DNA of 64,000 nucleotides from PALSA-693 sp963834725 (GCA_963834725.1 CAWICN010000001.1:3720001-3784000), one strand, 5' to 3'; positions 34,810-44,957 are shown, counted from the stretch's first letter. Notes: generated by a model from the letters alone, not told the origin. Translations and numbers: made by a program.

Positions 34810-36069
34810 ATGGATGCCGGCGCCGCCCTGGTCAAGGTGCTGAGGGAAGAAGGCCCGCGAGTCATCGCCACCCTGGTCCATCAGCTGGGCGACCTGTCGG
34901 TGGCCGAAGATGCCCTCTCCGAGGCCACGATCGCCGCTCTTGGTGCCTGGCCAGCGTCGGGGATCCCGGAGAGCCCCCGGGCGTGGCTGACCGTGGTGGC
35001 CCGGCGCAAGGCGCTCGATCTCCTGAGGCGGGAGTCGGCCAGAACGGGCAAGGAGACCGCCGCGTACCGATGGGGAACGGAGCGCGCGAAAGACGAGATG
35101 GAGGTGATCGAGGCGACGGAAACCGAGAGCCAGTTGCGAGACGACATGCTGCGCCTGATCTTCACCTGTTGCCACCCCGCTCTCAGCCGAGAGGCCCAGG
35201 TGGCCTTGGCCTTGCGCACGCTGGCCCGCCTCGAAGTGGATGCTATTGCCCGAGCCTTCTTGGTGCCCGAGGCCACCATGGCCAAGCGCTTGGTGCGGGC
35301 CAGGTCCAAGATCGCCACCGCCCACATCCCTTACGCCATCCCCTCCGACCCGGAGCTCCCTGAACGGCTGGCTGCGGTGCTGGCGGTGGTGTACCTGATC
35401 GCCACCGAGGCTCACGCCCCGACCGGCGGAACCGCGGTAGCCCGGGTGGATCTAGAAGCCGAGGCGGTCCGCTTGGCCCGCTTGTTGGTGGAGTTGATGC
35501 CCGACGAGCCCGAGGCACTGTCCTTGCTGGCCCTGTTGTTGTTCACCGCAGCTCGCACCCCGGCTCGTAGCGACGCCGATGGCAACGCGGTGACCCTCGC
35601 CGACCAGGACCGCGGTCGATGGAACCGGGAAGCCATTGGGGAGGGATCGCGCTGGCTGTCGAGGGCTGTCGCCCTGTCGGGCGGTGCGGCTGGGCCTTAC
35701 CAGCTTCAGGCCCACCTGGCCGCGGCCCACTCCACCGCCGCGAGCTGGGCCGAGACGGACTGGGACCGTATCGTCTGGCTCTACGACCTTCTCGGGTCGG
35801 TCGGAGCCAACCCGGTCGTGGCCCTCAACCGGGCCGTCGCGGTCACCCAACGCGACGGGCCCGAACAGGGGCTGGCCGCCCTGGAGGCCATCGTCGGCCT
35901 GGAGCGGTCCCATCTCTGGCACGCCGCTCTGGCCGACAACCTCCGACGGCTCGGCCGGATCACCGAGGCTGGCGAAGAGCTGGAAACGGCCGCCGCGTTG
36001 GCGCCCACCGAAGGCGAACGGCGCCTGCTGATGTCCCGTCTCCACGACGCGAGGTCCGAAACGCCCTGA
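34810..36069 (+). CDS. ECF42-type RNA polymerase sigma factor
   Basis: This 419-residue protein has sigma region 2 (about 10-80, LSVAEDALSEATIAALGAWP) and region 4 (about 115-170, EVDAIARAFLVPEATMAKRLVRARSKI). A C-terminal extension of over 200 residues follows (DUF6596 and TPR-like, LNRAVAV, EEL). This C-terminal domain and the upstream DGPF gene define the ECF42 group, which lacks a classical anti-sigma factor and is controlled through its extension. Confidence 0.92.
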   Translation: MDAGAALVKVLREEGPRVIATLVHQLGDLSVAEDALSEATIAALGAWPASGIPESPRAWLTVVARRKALDLLRRESARTGKETAAYRWGTERAKDEMEVIEATETESQLRDDMLRLIFTCCHPALSREAQVALALRTLARLEVDAIARAFLVPEATMAKRLVRARSKIATAHIPYAIPSDPELPERLAAVLAVVYLIATEAHAPTGGTAVARVDLEAEAVRLARLLVELMPDEPEALSLLALLLFTAARTPARSDADGNAVTLADQDRGRWNREAIGEGSRWLSRAVALSGGAAGPYQLQAHLAAAHSTAASWAETDWDRIVWLYDLLGSVGANPVVALNRAVAVTQRDGPEQGLAALEAIVGLERSHLWHAALADNLRRLGRITEAGEELETAAALAPTEGERRLLMSRLHDARSETP

Positions 36070-36170
36070 CAAATTCCCGGGACCGCGGATGTCCTCTGCC
36101 GGTCTCGCCGTTCGTCCCTTCACCGAACCAGATCGCCGATCTCGGCGATCACATTGGAGAGGAGAAGCAG

Positions 36171-36588
36171 ATGACTGTCAGCAACGCCGAACGAACGATC
36201 TCGCAAGAGAAGTACGTGTCCGTGGCCACCTTCCGCAAGACCGGGGTGGCAGTCGAAACGGCGACCTGGATCGTCCCGCTCGACGGCGGCCGAGTCGGCC
36301 TATTGACCTCCTCGGCCTCCGGCAAGGCCAAGCGGCTACGGAACAACCCGAGCATCACACTGCAACCGAGCGACGTCCGAGGCAGGGTCAAGGCCGCCAC
36401 CCCGCCAGTGCCCGGCACCGTTGAGCTAGTGACCTCCGGTCCCGACTTCGAGGAGATCACCTCCAGAGTGAAAGCAAAAGTACGGCCTGACGGTGCCAAT
36501 CATCCGGCTGGTGGACAGAGTGCGACACCTGGGCAACGGCCGGTTTCCCTGTGCGGACACCGGCGTGGTGATCACCCTCCAGGGCTGA
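36171..36588 (+). pseudogene. PPOX-class F420-dependent protein, frameshifted
   Basis: This is a split beta-barrel flavin/F420-binding protein. VSVATFRKTGVAVETATWIV, SSASGKAKRLRNNP and VRGRVKAA are typical. At 36476-36479 an AAAA run shifts the frame. Removing one A joins VKAK to YGLTVPIIRLVDRVRH and ends in GVVITLQG with TGA at 36586. Without this the C-terminus is lost. It follows the ECF sigma gene and could be a regulon member. It is paralogous to the gene at 55305. Confidence 0.85.
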
Positions 36589-36924
36589 TTCGAACGACGA
36601 TCGTCGCGAGCAATCGGCGGTCGGCACCTGGCACGACCCGCGAGTCAGGGGAGTCGCGGGCGGGTTGCCCAGCCCGTCCCGGGTCGCGGCCAGCGCCGCC
36701 ACGATCTTCTCGAGGCTTGAGGAGGCAATCGAGGTGGCCTCGCGAATGCCGGCGAGGACTGATCATCGGGCGCTCTCGCGGCCGTGCTGCTGAACCGGCG
36801 ATACGTGGTAGGCCGTTGCCGTCCTGCTGGGATGGTCTTCGGAGGGTTTATGGGGCGCCTCGCTGAGTCTTGCCCCGTGCAACTCTCCCGGCGGCCCTAC
36901 CCCGTCCTGTGGTGTGGGGGGCTG
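36589..36924. other. Region without supported gene
   Basis: This is GC-rich sequence between the broken PPOX gene and the convergent NADP reductase gene. No ORF shows a conserved motif, and no strong hairpin was noticed. Confidence 0.4.
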
Positions 36925-37593
36925 CTAGCGCTTAGCCGCAGCAAGGGCGGCGCCGATGACTTCGCCGGCGGCAGGCGTGCCCTTGTCGTTGTCGAATGAC
37001 CCGTACGGGGTGGCGTACACCGGGGTGCCGGGCTGCTGGCGCCAACTGTCTGCCAAGGACCCGGCGTCGACGGTGCCGTATCCGATCGAGTCCAAGAACT
37101 CCGTGACCGCGGCCTTCGCCTCTGAGCTGTCTCCGGCGATAGGCAGCGCGGAGCGGTCGGCGGCGCCGGTGGAGCGAGCCAGGTTGAGGAGGTGCTTGAA
37201 GAAGATGTTGTTGAACACCTTGACAACCCGGGATCCGGGGAGGTGGCCGAGCAGGTACTCGCTGTCGGTGAGCGACTTGGTGTCCAGCTCAGGGATCTGC
37301 CCGTCTCGTTGCGGGTAGTAGTTGCCGGTGTCCATGACGACCTTGCCGGCGAGCGGGAGCCCAGAGAGGCGGGGATAAGCCTTGAGCGGTACTGACACCA
37401 AGACGATGTCGGCCGCAGTGACCGCCTCCTGGCCGGTAGCCGCCCGAGCTCGAGGTCCCAGTTCGGCGGCCATTTCCCGGAGGGTGTCCGGACCGCGAGA
37501 GTTGCTCAGCACCACGTCGTGTCCGGCGTTGACCGCCAACCTGGCCACCGTGCTTCCGATATTTCCGCTTCCGATAAGCCCGACCGTTGCCAT
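36925..37593 (-). CDS. NADPH-dependent F420 reductase-like oxidoreductase
   Basis: This 222-residue Rossmann protein starts at ATG 37593. VGLIGSGNIGSTVARLAV is the dinucleotide site, and VVLSNSRGPDTL resembles the SNSRGP NADP motif of F420:NADP oxidoreductase-like proteins. VMDTGNYYPQRDG and KVFNNIFFKHL follow. It probably reduces a small cofactor or substrate with NADPH. The long in-frame extension upstream is not supported. Confidence 0.85.
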   Translation of the reverse strand: MATVGLIGSGNIGSTVARLAVNAGHDVVLSNSRGPDTLREMAAELGPRARAATGQEAVTAADIVLVSVPLKAYPRLSGLPLAGKVVMDTGNYYPQRDGQIPELDTKSLTDSEYLLGHLPGSRVVKVFNNIFFKHLLNLARSTGAADRSALPIAGDSSEAKAAVTEFLDSIGYGTVDAGSLADSWRQQPGTPVYATPYGSFDNDKGTPAAGEVIGAALAAAKR

Positions 37594-37881
37594 GCTCTGC
37601 ACCAACCCTGCCGTGCCGCCCGCCATTCCCTCGCCGTGCTCGGCGGCCACATCGACCGCGGTCCTCGCTTGATAGCGCGCCTCTGGGCCGGCGATCTGGG
37701 ACGCCAGTGGGGCACAGTTGTGGGCACACGTTATGGGGACTTCGTGACCGACGACCAGAAGGCCGAGCGAGCGCGTCACCTCGATCGGATCGCCGGGAAG
37801 TGTTGCGGGCGGTGTGCTGCGTGAGCCTTCGGGACCGAACCGGCGACAAGGGCTGCGAGCCGGCCCTCCCCCCTGCAACCC
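37594..37881. other. Gap between NADP reductase and broken DinB gene
   Basis: A plus-strand stretch around 37700-37800 (GTVVGTRYGDFVTDDQKAERAR) looks protein-like but has no start or recognised family. It may be a fragment of a lost gene. Confidence 0.3.
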
Positions 37882-38484
37882 TTACCGGCCGAGCGATGCT
37901 CCGGGGTCCCGTCCCATGAAGGCGGCGAGGCGTTCCCAGTCGTCGGCGCCGGGAGGCGGCGGCACCTCCGCCCCGAAGGGGGCTCCTGGCTCGACCATGT
38001 TGCGGTACTGGGGTTTGCTCATGGCCCGCGCACCATCGAGTGCCGGCAGCGCGAGCGAGGGGTCCAACCTGTCGAGCTGCCCGGTGGCTCGGGCCAAGTC
38101 CCAGGCGTGGGCGGCCAGCTCGGCCAGGTACATGTCCACCAGGGTGGCCCCGGTGTACTCCTCGCCCCACGGCATGGTGAACCTCGACGACAATGCGGCC
38201 TCGTCGCCCTATGCCTCGGCCGCCTCCTTGGCGGCGCGACGTAGCTGAGCGGGCGCGTCGGAAAGTTCGGTATGAGGGGACTCGTCTCCCGGCGGGGGTG
38301 CTTGCCCTCGGCCGAGAGCGGCCGCCCGGTGTCCCGCTTCGACGAGGTGGTCGATCAGTCCGGCCACGTCATATCTGGGGCACGGTGTCGGGTCGCCGAG
38401 CCGCTGGAGGGGTGTTGCCGAGACGATTACCGCGGCGTTCTCGTACGAAGCCAACAACGTGCTTCGGCGGTCAGAGTCGGCCAT
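37882..38484 (-). pseudogene. TIGR03086/DinB-type metal-binding protein interrupted by TAG
   Basis: From ATG 38484 the N-terminal part (MADSDRRSTLL, then PCPRYDVAGLIDHLVEAGHR) matches the mycothiol-dependent maleylpyruvate isomerase N-terminal/DinB fold. TAG at 38209-38211 interrupts it, and the same frame continues MPWGEEYTGATLVDMYLAELAAHAWDLARATGQ to 37882. The metal-binding His residues (DHLVEAGH, AAHAWDLA) lie on both sides of the stop, so the truncated product should be inactive. Confidence 0.87.
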
Positions 38485-38811
38485 GCAGGTCCTCCTCGGC
38501 CACACGGTACCTGAGCCCCTGGCGCCGGTTAGTAAGAGCAAAGAATGACGACGCCCGCAGCACTACCACGGGCGCCCCGAATCGGCACCTTGCCCGGACC
38601 GGTCGACTCCGACGCCGGCCAGAGGACGCGGAGTTTTTCGCCCAGGATCCGGCGTTAGGCCGCACCTTCGACTGCCGTCCACCACGTGGTTCGGGGACGC
38701 GCGTTATGGGCGAGGTCCGGCCTTACAGTAACCGTCGTTCTGCTCGCCTATGAGGCAGCTCGCATCGGGGAGCGGGCGGACCCAGATGAGACGTCATGGT
38801 CGTGCCAATTT

Positions 38812-39108
38812 CCCTTACGAACGTTGTCGAGGATGCTGAGGGCGTCGAAGAGTTCGCCGGCCGGCCAGGTTCGGGCCAGGCCCAGACGCCGCCGGGTGTG
38901 CCGGGCAATCCGGTGAGCGACTGGTCGCCGATGTGGACGGTGCCGGAGGCGCGGACGAATCCGGTGACGGCATTGATGAGCGTCGTCTTGCCCCGTTGGG
39001 GCCGATGAGAGCCGTGATCTGGCCGGGCTCGGCCTTCATGTCACATCGCTGTTGGCCGCCTAATCGAACGGTCACGCCCTGGGCGGACAGGGTTGCACGT
39101 TCTGGCAA
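38812..39108 (-). pseudogene. Branched-chain amino acid ABC ATPase fragment (LivG-like)
   Basis: The start ATLSAQGVTVRLGGQQ and ALIGPNGA lead into Walker A, but a small deletion at about 38990 destroys GKTT. The correct LINAVTGFVRASG and GDQSLTGLP lie in another frame, and RRLGLARTWPAGELFDALSI appears after a further shift. Sequence similarity stops near 38815, before the signature motif. It directly follows the permease gene, its expected partner. Confidence 0.85.
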
Positions 39109-39109
39109 T

Positions 39110-41128
39110 CTAGGCTCCTCTCCCGACGGCCTGCGGACCTGACGCGTCTGTCGCTTCCGTGGCCGCCGGCGGGCTGGCGGGAGGCTCCGCCTTTTTGGGC
39201 TTTGGCCCGAACCGAGCCATCAGACCCTCAAACTGCTCGGCGGTCTTCCCGGCAATGCCGTCCGGGTTGACCATGACGGTGATGATGAGGCCGATCCCGG
39301 CGATCGCGGAATACCACTTCCCAGAGTTGTTGTCGTTGAGCAGTACGTACACGAAGCCGAGGGGGGCGATGGCCGCGGCCAGAGCAGCGCCGCCGATGCT
39401 TGTGATACCGGCGAGGAATGCGATGGCGAACAGCAGGATCCCGGTACCCACCTCGAAGGAGCCGGTGGACAGCTGCCCCTGGCTGTAGCCGACCAGAGCA
39501 CCGGCCACCCCGGCCAGGAAGGCGGAGAGGGCGAAGCCGCTGATTTTGGTGATGGACACGTTGATGCCCGCGGAAGCAGCCGCCCGCTCGTTGGATCGCA
39601 CGGCCAGCCAGGCTCGGCCGGTCCGGCCCCGGGCCCATCGCAACAGGCCCGCGACGCAGAGGAGGAGGATGATGAACAGCATGAAGCCGAACTGCAGGCT
39701 GGCCACGTTGTGGTTGCCTTCGATGGCCAGGTTGATTCCGAACAACTTCGGCGTCCCGACCAGGTTCCCCTGCAGCGAGGTGAAGTAGGCGTTGTCAAAC
39801 ACGAAGGCCTGGACGGCGACCGCGGCCGCCAGGGTGACGATCGCGAGCTGGACGCCCCGGAAGCGCAGGGCCGCCACGCCGATGAGGATCCCGATGGCGG
39901 CGGCAAACAAGGCCGAGATGAGCAGGGCCCAGGGGAACCCGATGTTCCAGTTCACCGTGGCTTTCGATAGCAGGAAGCCCGACGCGCCGGCGAAGGCGAT
40001 CTGGGCCAGCGACACCTGGCCGAGATAGCCGGTGATGATGGTGGACGACAGGATCAGCACCATGGTGATGATGCTGGTCATGACCCCGAATCGGGTGGGG
40101 CCGGACGTGGCCAGCAGCCCGATGATGGCGACGCCGCCGACCACGATGACGGTGAGCATCGGACGTCGGGGCAGGCGGACCTTGGGTAGCCCGGCGCCAG
40201 TGGTCACGTCCCGGGTGCCGATTCGGTCACCGAGGATAAACAGCACGATGATGGCCACCAGGAACGGCAGGGCTTCCGGCAGGCCGGTCCGACTCCAGGT
40301 CGGCCACCAGGACTTGACGCTGTAGAGGGTGATCAGGGCCTGGGCCGAGCCGAGCACGATACTGGCGATGGCGATCACGAGCAGCGATCGCATTAGGGCG
40401 ACGAGCAGTATCGCCAGCGCGGGCACGACCAGGTAGGCCACCCCGCCGTTGAGGGAGATGGTAGGGGCAGCGAGGATGACCATCAGGGCGCTGACGACAG
40501 AGGCGATGGCCCAGGCCGCGGAGTCCAGGGTGGTCGGGCTGTAGCCCATCAGGCCGAGGGCTTTCTGGTTGGAGGACGCCGCCCGGGTGGCCACGCCCGG
40601 CGTGGTCCAGCGGAAGTAGGCGCCCACCGCGCAGGCCAGGACGATGGCGATGGCCGCGATGACGAGGTTGGCCAGCCCGATGTGGGCGCCGCCGACGTTG
40701 TAGGTGTGGTTGGGCAGCATCGACGGCACCTCAATAGTGTCGGTCCCGAAACGGACCGTCGCCAGCCCGGGCAGGGTGATGAGGACCGCGACCGAGGCGA
40801 CGATCTGGGCCATGACCGACGCTTGGCGCAGAGGCCGGAAGATGACCAGGTGGATGATCTCGCCGAGGATTACCGTCATCACCAGGGCGATGATCAGGGC
40901 CAGGGCCGACCCCACGCTGTTCCCGAGCGTGACCGTGCCCACCGGGAAGATCAGCTTCCCGCTCGTGCGTAGGGCCGCGAATACGTAGCAGCCCCACATG
41001 GCTATGGCCGCCTGGGCGAAGTTGAGGATTCCCGACGACAGGTAGACCGTGACCAGGCCGACCGAGATGCCGAGATAGATCGCCCCGCTGGCAAAGCCGA
41101 GAACGACAAAGGTGATGAACTGTGACAT
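39110..41128 (-). CDS. Branched-chain amino acid ABC permease, LivH-LivM fusion
   Basis: This 672-residue protein has two permease domains. The N-terminal LivH-like half (about 1-300) has GLVTVYLSSGILNFAQAAIAMWG and ATRAASSNQKALGLMGY. The LivM-like half (about 330-620) has TGYLGQVSLAQIAFAGASGF and RSNERAAASAGINVSITK. Both EAA-type loops are visible. The fusion is a known variant. The ATPase downstream is ruined and no binding protein is adjacent, so the transporter is probably orphaned or shares other ATPases. Confidence 0.92.
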   Translation of the reverse strand: MSQFITFVVLGFASGAIYLGISVGLVTVYLSSGILNFAQAAIAMWGCYVFAALRTSGKLIFPVGTVTLGNSVGSALALIIALVMTVILGEIIHLVIFRPLRQASVMAQIVASVAVLITLPGLATVRFGTDTIEVPSMLPNHTYNVGGAHIGLANLVIAAIAIVLACAVGAYFRWTTPGVATRAASSNQKALGLMGYSPTTLDSAAWAIASVVSALMVILAAPTISLNGGVAYLVVPALAILLVALMRSLLVIAIASIVLGSAQALITLYSVKSWWPTWSRTGLPEALPFLVAIIVLFILGDRIGTRDVTTGAGLPKVRLPRRPMLTVIVVGGVAIIGLLATSGPTRFGVMTSIITMVLILSSTIITGYLGQVSLAQIAFAGASGFLLSKATVNWNIGFPWALLISALFAAAIGILIGVAALRFRGVQLAIVTLAAAVAVQAFVFDNAYFTSLQGNLVGTPKLFGINLAIEGNHNVASLQFGFMLFIILLLCVAGLLRWARGRTGRAWLAVRSNERAAASAGINVSITKISGFALSAFLAGVAGALVGYSQGQLSTGSFEVGTGILLFAIAFLAGITSIGGAALAAAIAPLGFVYVLLNDNNSGKWYSAIAGIGLIITVMVNPDGIAGKTAEQFEGLMARFGPKPKKAEPPASPPAATEATDASGPQAVGRGA

Positions 41129-41733
41129 CGATGGTCCGTTCCCCTACTGCTTGCGGGCGATGGGCCGGCGCTAACACCAGCACCGAGCAACACCGCGGGC
41201 GCCGTGTTCGAAGCCGTGCCATAGCTACGTAGCGCGTTCTCGGGATCGGTGATCGGCCCCCCTCACCGGGACGTAACCAGCGAAGGGTCCCTCGCATCAC
41301 GGCGGTTGCTCCACGCACAGATTGTTCCATGGTGGGCGCAGGTGGGCGACCCGCTGACCGGCGTCGGCGAGCGCGTACTCGGCGATAGGCGCTCGTGGCC
41401 GGAACCACCCCCCTGGCGCCGAGGGCGCACAGAATATCCGTCCTCCCGACTGATAGCGGTAGTGGCTGAAAGTCGGGATCCGTCGACGGGCGCGAGTCGG
41501 CAGCGACCGCGCAGGCGAGTTCTGTGAAACTGGTGACGGCCCGCCCCTCGCCGTCGGCATCGTGGCTGTCGGAGGCGCAGGTTGCCTCCCCTTAGCAGGC
41601 GGCCGCCAAAGCGGTACACCAAACGCCTATAGGCCGGGGTCGACTCTTGGGGCGGGCCGACCCCGCCGGGGGCGTCTCCGGCCGAGCGTGGCTGGATCGG
41701 ACCTCGCCCGGTGACCTCGTGAATCTTGGTCGA
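41129..41733. other. Intergenic region upstream of LivHM permease
   Basis: Only short frames in several registers are present, none with a motif. The permease promoter must lie in the right part of this gap (near 41129-41250). The left part borders the truncated DUF2293 gene and could be a junction. Confidence 0.4.
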
Positions 41734-42443
41734 TCATGTACATCGCGGTTCGGCCGTCGCGCCGCCGGCGGCGTCAAGAGCCGCTTGCTCGACCAAGAGG
41801 CCCTGGCGCTCATAGCGCTTGCGGGCCCAGCTCCAGCGGACCACGACCGCTGAGAGCGTGCTGGCCTTGCGGACCCGTCTGGTCAGGCCGGCATCGCCGC
41901 TGGGCAGGAAGACCAGGTGATCCATTCGGGCGCACTTCATGCAGACCGGGCCCGCTTCTTCCATGATCAGCAGGTCGCCGCCGGTGCCGGAGCACTTCGT
42001 GCAGGACCAGTACCGCGTCGCGTTGATCACCACCAGCTCAGGTGGTCGGGAAGCGGCCTCAGCCAGCCGCCGCCGCTTGGCCTCCGACAGCCGGGGGGAG
42101 ACCCAATGGGTGCGGTAGGCCTCCTCGATCGACGGCTTGCCGCTCACAGAGAACTGCAGCAGGCGCCGGTCGGGGTGCGGGCCACGTACCGGGTGCGGCT
42201 CGGCTCAAGGCCGCGGTCACGGGCCCACCGGCGGAAGTCGGCCATGGCGTCGGAGACTTTGGAAAGGTTGGCCTGCACGCCGCCCACCAGCGCCGGGAGG
42301 CGACCTTGGCGCCACTCATCGACCCGAATTGGCGCCAGCCAGCCGACACCCACGAGCACGTCGATCGGCGCTGCGTAGCCCTTCTCGGCCAGCGCCTGTT
42401 CAGCCACCCGGCGGACTCTTGCCGTGATCTCCTGCCTGCTCAT
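41734..42443 (-). pseudogene. DUF2293-type protein, frameshifted and C-terminally truncated
   Basis: The first segment (MSRQEITARVRRVAEQAL, VLVGVGWLAP, RRWARDRGLEPSRTRYVART) and the second (GKPSIEEAYRTHWVSPRLSEAKRRRL, CTKCSGTGGDLLIMEEAGPVCMKC zinc-ribbon, RYERQGLLVEQAAL) are consecutive parts of one actinobacterial DUF2293 protein. They are in different frames, joined near 42162. The C-terminal DUF2293 domain itself is missing. The function of the family is unknown. Confidence 0.8.
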
Positions 42444-42585
42444 CCTGCCGATTTGCTCGCCGGGCGAGCCAGACGCTACGGGAAGAAATGTCACCCGACG
42501 GGCGTGGGCGCGCTATAACGTCGCCGTAACCCGGCGATAGAACCAATCTCGGCCAGATTTGCGCGTCGCGTGAGACAGGTGGCGG

Positions 42586-44153
42586 TTATGCCGCGTGTAG
42601 GAGATAGTGGGTGGGGTATTGGTCGTCGTGGATGGCGAGTGCTGCGGCCATGACTCGCTGGCCGTAGGGGGTGACGCGGTAGAGGCGGGCTCGGGGGACT
42701 TTGGCGACCAAGCCGTGCCCGCGGAGTTTGACGATGAGCCGGGAGATGCGTTCGCATCGTCGGTGGGCTTCGTCACGGTCGCGGGCGGGACGGCGGTAGA
42801 GGCGGGCAACCAGGTCGGCGTTTCGGAATCCGTTCATGGTGTGCTGGCCGGCCAGAGCGGCCTTGAACAGGGCCAGGTCGGCGGGGTTGAGGGGACTGAA
42901 GCGGGCGACGGTGCACCCACGTCTGGTGCGGGGCCGGCACAAGGCGTCCAGAGCGGCGACACCTTCGCCTTTGAGTGGCCCTGCTGCGAGAGCTTGCAGG
43001 TAGCGCTGGTTGGCGCCCATGCCGACCTGGAAGTTGCGGTACAGATCGCTGACGCCTTTTCTCATCGGACACCACCGCCGCTCGCGCCGGCCTTTGGCGT
43101 CGGTGACGACCCGCAGGATCCGGAACTCACGCGGATTGTTGATGACGGTTTCAACACGAAGAACCGAGACCTTGTCGTACATCTTCACCCAGTTGGGGCC
43201 CATGCGATGTCTGACCCGCCATCCCTCCGGACGGCGCTTGGTGTCGGTCACCACCTCGGCCTGCAGGGACGGGTGGAGCTTGCGGCCCAAGAATCCCAGC
43301 ACGTCTTCTGAGCCCAGGTTCAACGCCGCGTGATGCACCAGGTCGGGCCAGACATCGAGCAGGTCACGGCGGGTGTTGAACATCACGTCGGTGGCGATCT
43401 CGGCCTGGTCGAGCACCCAGTAGTAGCCGCCATAGCCGGCGGCGCGCACCGCTGGGGCGATCGGGTTGACCTTGCGGGCGAAAGCGTTGAGTACCCGGGG
43501 CCAGGCCCGGTGAGCGAAGTCCTCGCACAGCCGGGAAGCCGCCTCGAGGTCATCGACACGCAGCAGCGAGTTGTCGTAGCGGACATAGCCGATCCCGGCC
43601 TCGTCCAGGCGCCGCGCCAGCCACTCCCTGCCGTTTATGTACACCTGGACGTCGTAGGGGATCCAGCCCTGAACCGGATGTGCATGAAACCGAACTCCGG
43701 GTCGATCAGGTACACGTAGTGGTGGAGGCACTTACGCTCCCGGCGGTACATCTCGATCGTCTTGGTCTTGAAGCTCTTACGCACCTGGAAGCTCATGCAC
43801 GACTCCACCGCGCTGATCACACAGATCACCCCCTCGCTGATGCCATCCGCCTCGGCGATCGACAGGGCCAGCTCGTCCTTGCGTTGGCTGTAGTTACGGG
43901 ACTTGACATGATCAAACGAGATCACCGGCCTCCCAGCCGCGGTGGCGAGACCCCTCGCATTATCAGCGATCTTCGCGGTGGTCCACTTGGCGTAAGGGGT
44001 GAAGTCCTTCAGCGCCACCCCCTGTGTCCACAAGAAGCACTTCGCCCCGTTCTGCTTATACAGGGCGGTCAACCGGCCCTTGAAGATCATCCGGTCATAC
44101 ATGGCCAGACTCCCGGTGATCCGATCCCGATGAAGATCCTCGAACACTCCCAT
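42586..44153 (-). pseudogene. Large uncharacterised protein with C-terminal winged helix, frameshifted
   Basis: Two adjacent frames form one protein of about 521 residues if a single G missing near 43674 (CGG for CGGG) is restored: PEFGFMHIR joins VQGWIPYDVQVYINGREWLA. The N-terminal part begins MGVFEDLHRDRITGSLAMYDRMIFKG. The middle has VINNPREFRILRVVTDAKGRRERRW. The end (GFRNADLVARLYRRP, HRRCERISRLIVKLRGHGLVAKV) resembles a winged helix. I recall similar multi-copy proteins of unknown function in other bacteria, which suggests a mobile gene, but I cannot name the family. Confidence 0.7.
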
Positions 44154-44207
44154 CGTTCACCTCCGCGCTCGCCGGTGATTCTCGCCGCTACCAGGCGTGC
44201 GCGCTCA

Positions 44208-44337
44208 GGGCCGGCTTAGCCGGCCCGTCAACAGCCCGCTCAGCACCTGGTCGCGTCAAACCAGCAGACTGCGGCCGCCCCCACCGGCACGCCGCCCATC
44301 ACTAGGCGAGTCCGATTGGTTGCGGCCGCAGGCTGCT
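44208..44337. repeat. Hairpin and long inverted repeat upstream of the large unknown gene
   Basis: GGGCCGGC-TTA-GCCGGCCC is a perfect 8-bp hairpin at 44208-44226. AGCAGACTGCGGCCGC (44263-44278) and GCGGCCGCAGGCTGCT (44322-44337) pair over 15 of 16 bases with a 43-nt loop. They lie between the unknown gene's 5' end and the VOC gene's 3' end. Confidence 0.75.
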
Positions 44338-44377
44338 GTAGGGGACGGCCTATTGGGCAGACAGATACCCGCCAGTC

Positions 44378-44770
44378 CTAGCCCCGAGGTGCGAAGAACT
44401 CCAGTGCGATGTTGTCAGGGTCTCGAAAGGACAATGCCGAGTACCCGGGCGCGTCCACGATGCCACCGCTGGGGATGCCGAGTTCGCCTAGATGGATTTC
44501 CCATGCTCTCAACTCATCACGGCTGGCACAGCCGAAAGCCAGATGATCGAGCCCCGGCCGGCGCTCGTTGAACGGCTCAGTGCTGCTCAAATCAGGGAAC
44601 TGAGTTAGACCGACGAGTGTGCCGCCCGTAAGCCAAGCGACACGCTGGAACGGACCTGTGTCCTCGTCAAGAATCGGGTCCGAGCCGAACAGGGCCTTGT
44701 ACCAAGGAACACTCCGTTCGAGGCTCGTAACCGTTAGCGCCACGTGAGTAATCGCAGGGAACTCAGGCAT
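44378..44770 (-). CDS. VOC-family (glyoxalase-like) protein
   Basis: This 130-residue vicinal-oxygen-chelate protein starts at ATG 44770. ITHVALTVTSLERSVPWYKALFG opens the first half, HLAFGCASRDEL the second, and it ends FRDPDNIALEFFAPRG with the metal-binding Glu. His and Glu metal positions are present. It could be a dioxygenase, a glyoxalase-like enzyme or a resistance protein. It is separated from the TetR gene by 187 bp. Confidence 0.87.
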   Translation of the reverse strand: MPEFPAITHVALTVTSLERSVPWYKALFGSDPILDEDTGPFQRVAWLTGGTLVGLTQFPDLSSTEPFNERRPGLDHLAFGCASRDELRAWEIHLGELGIPSGGIVDAPGYSALSFRDPDNIALEFFAPRG

Positions 44771-44957
44771 GTCTTGTCTGCACCTCCGGCAGGGAGCGAT
44801 TGCCAGGTCTTTGGCTGGCCACTCTCTGGGAATAGAAACTACCTGACAGCACCAGTCCGCCGTCGCTAATGGACGCCCCAGTTCCGGCGCTCTGGGCTGT
44901 GGGCGCTCGCGTTTTGGAGGGCGGTCGGCCCTCACTTTCTGGGGCAGAGGAGGAGCT

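Noticed and set aside
38209..38211. TAG read as pyrrolysine
   Set aside because: No pyrrolysine context is known for this family and the residue is not catalytic; a nonsense mutation or base-call error is simpler.
41263..41622. 119-residue minus-strand ORF upstream of the LivHM permease
   Set aside because: Arg/Gly-rich without motif, with competing frames in the same DNA; treated as non-coding.
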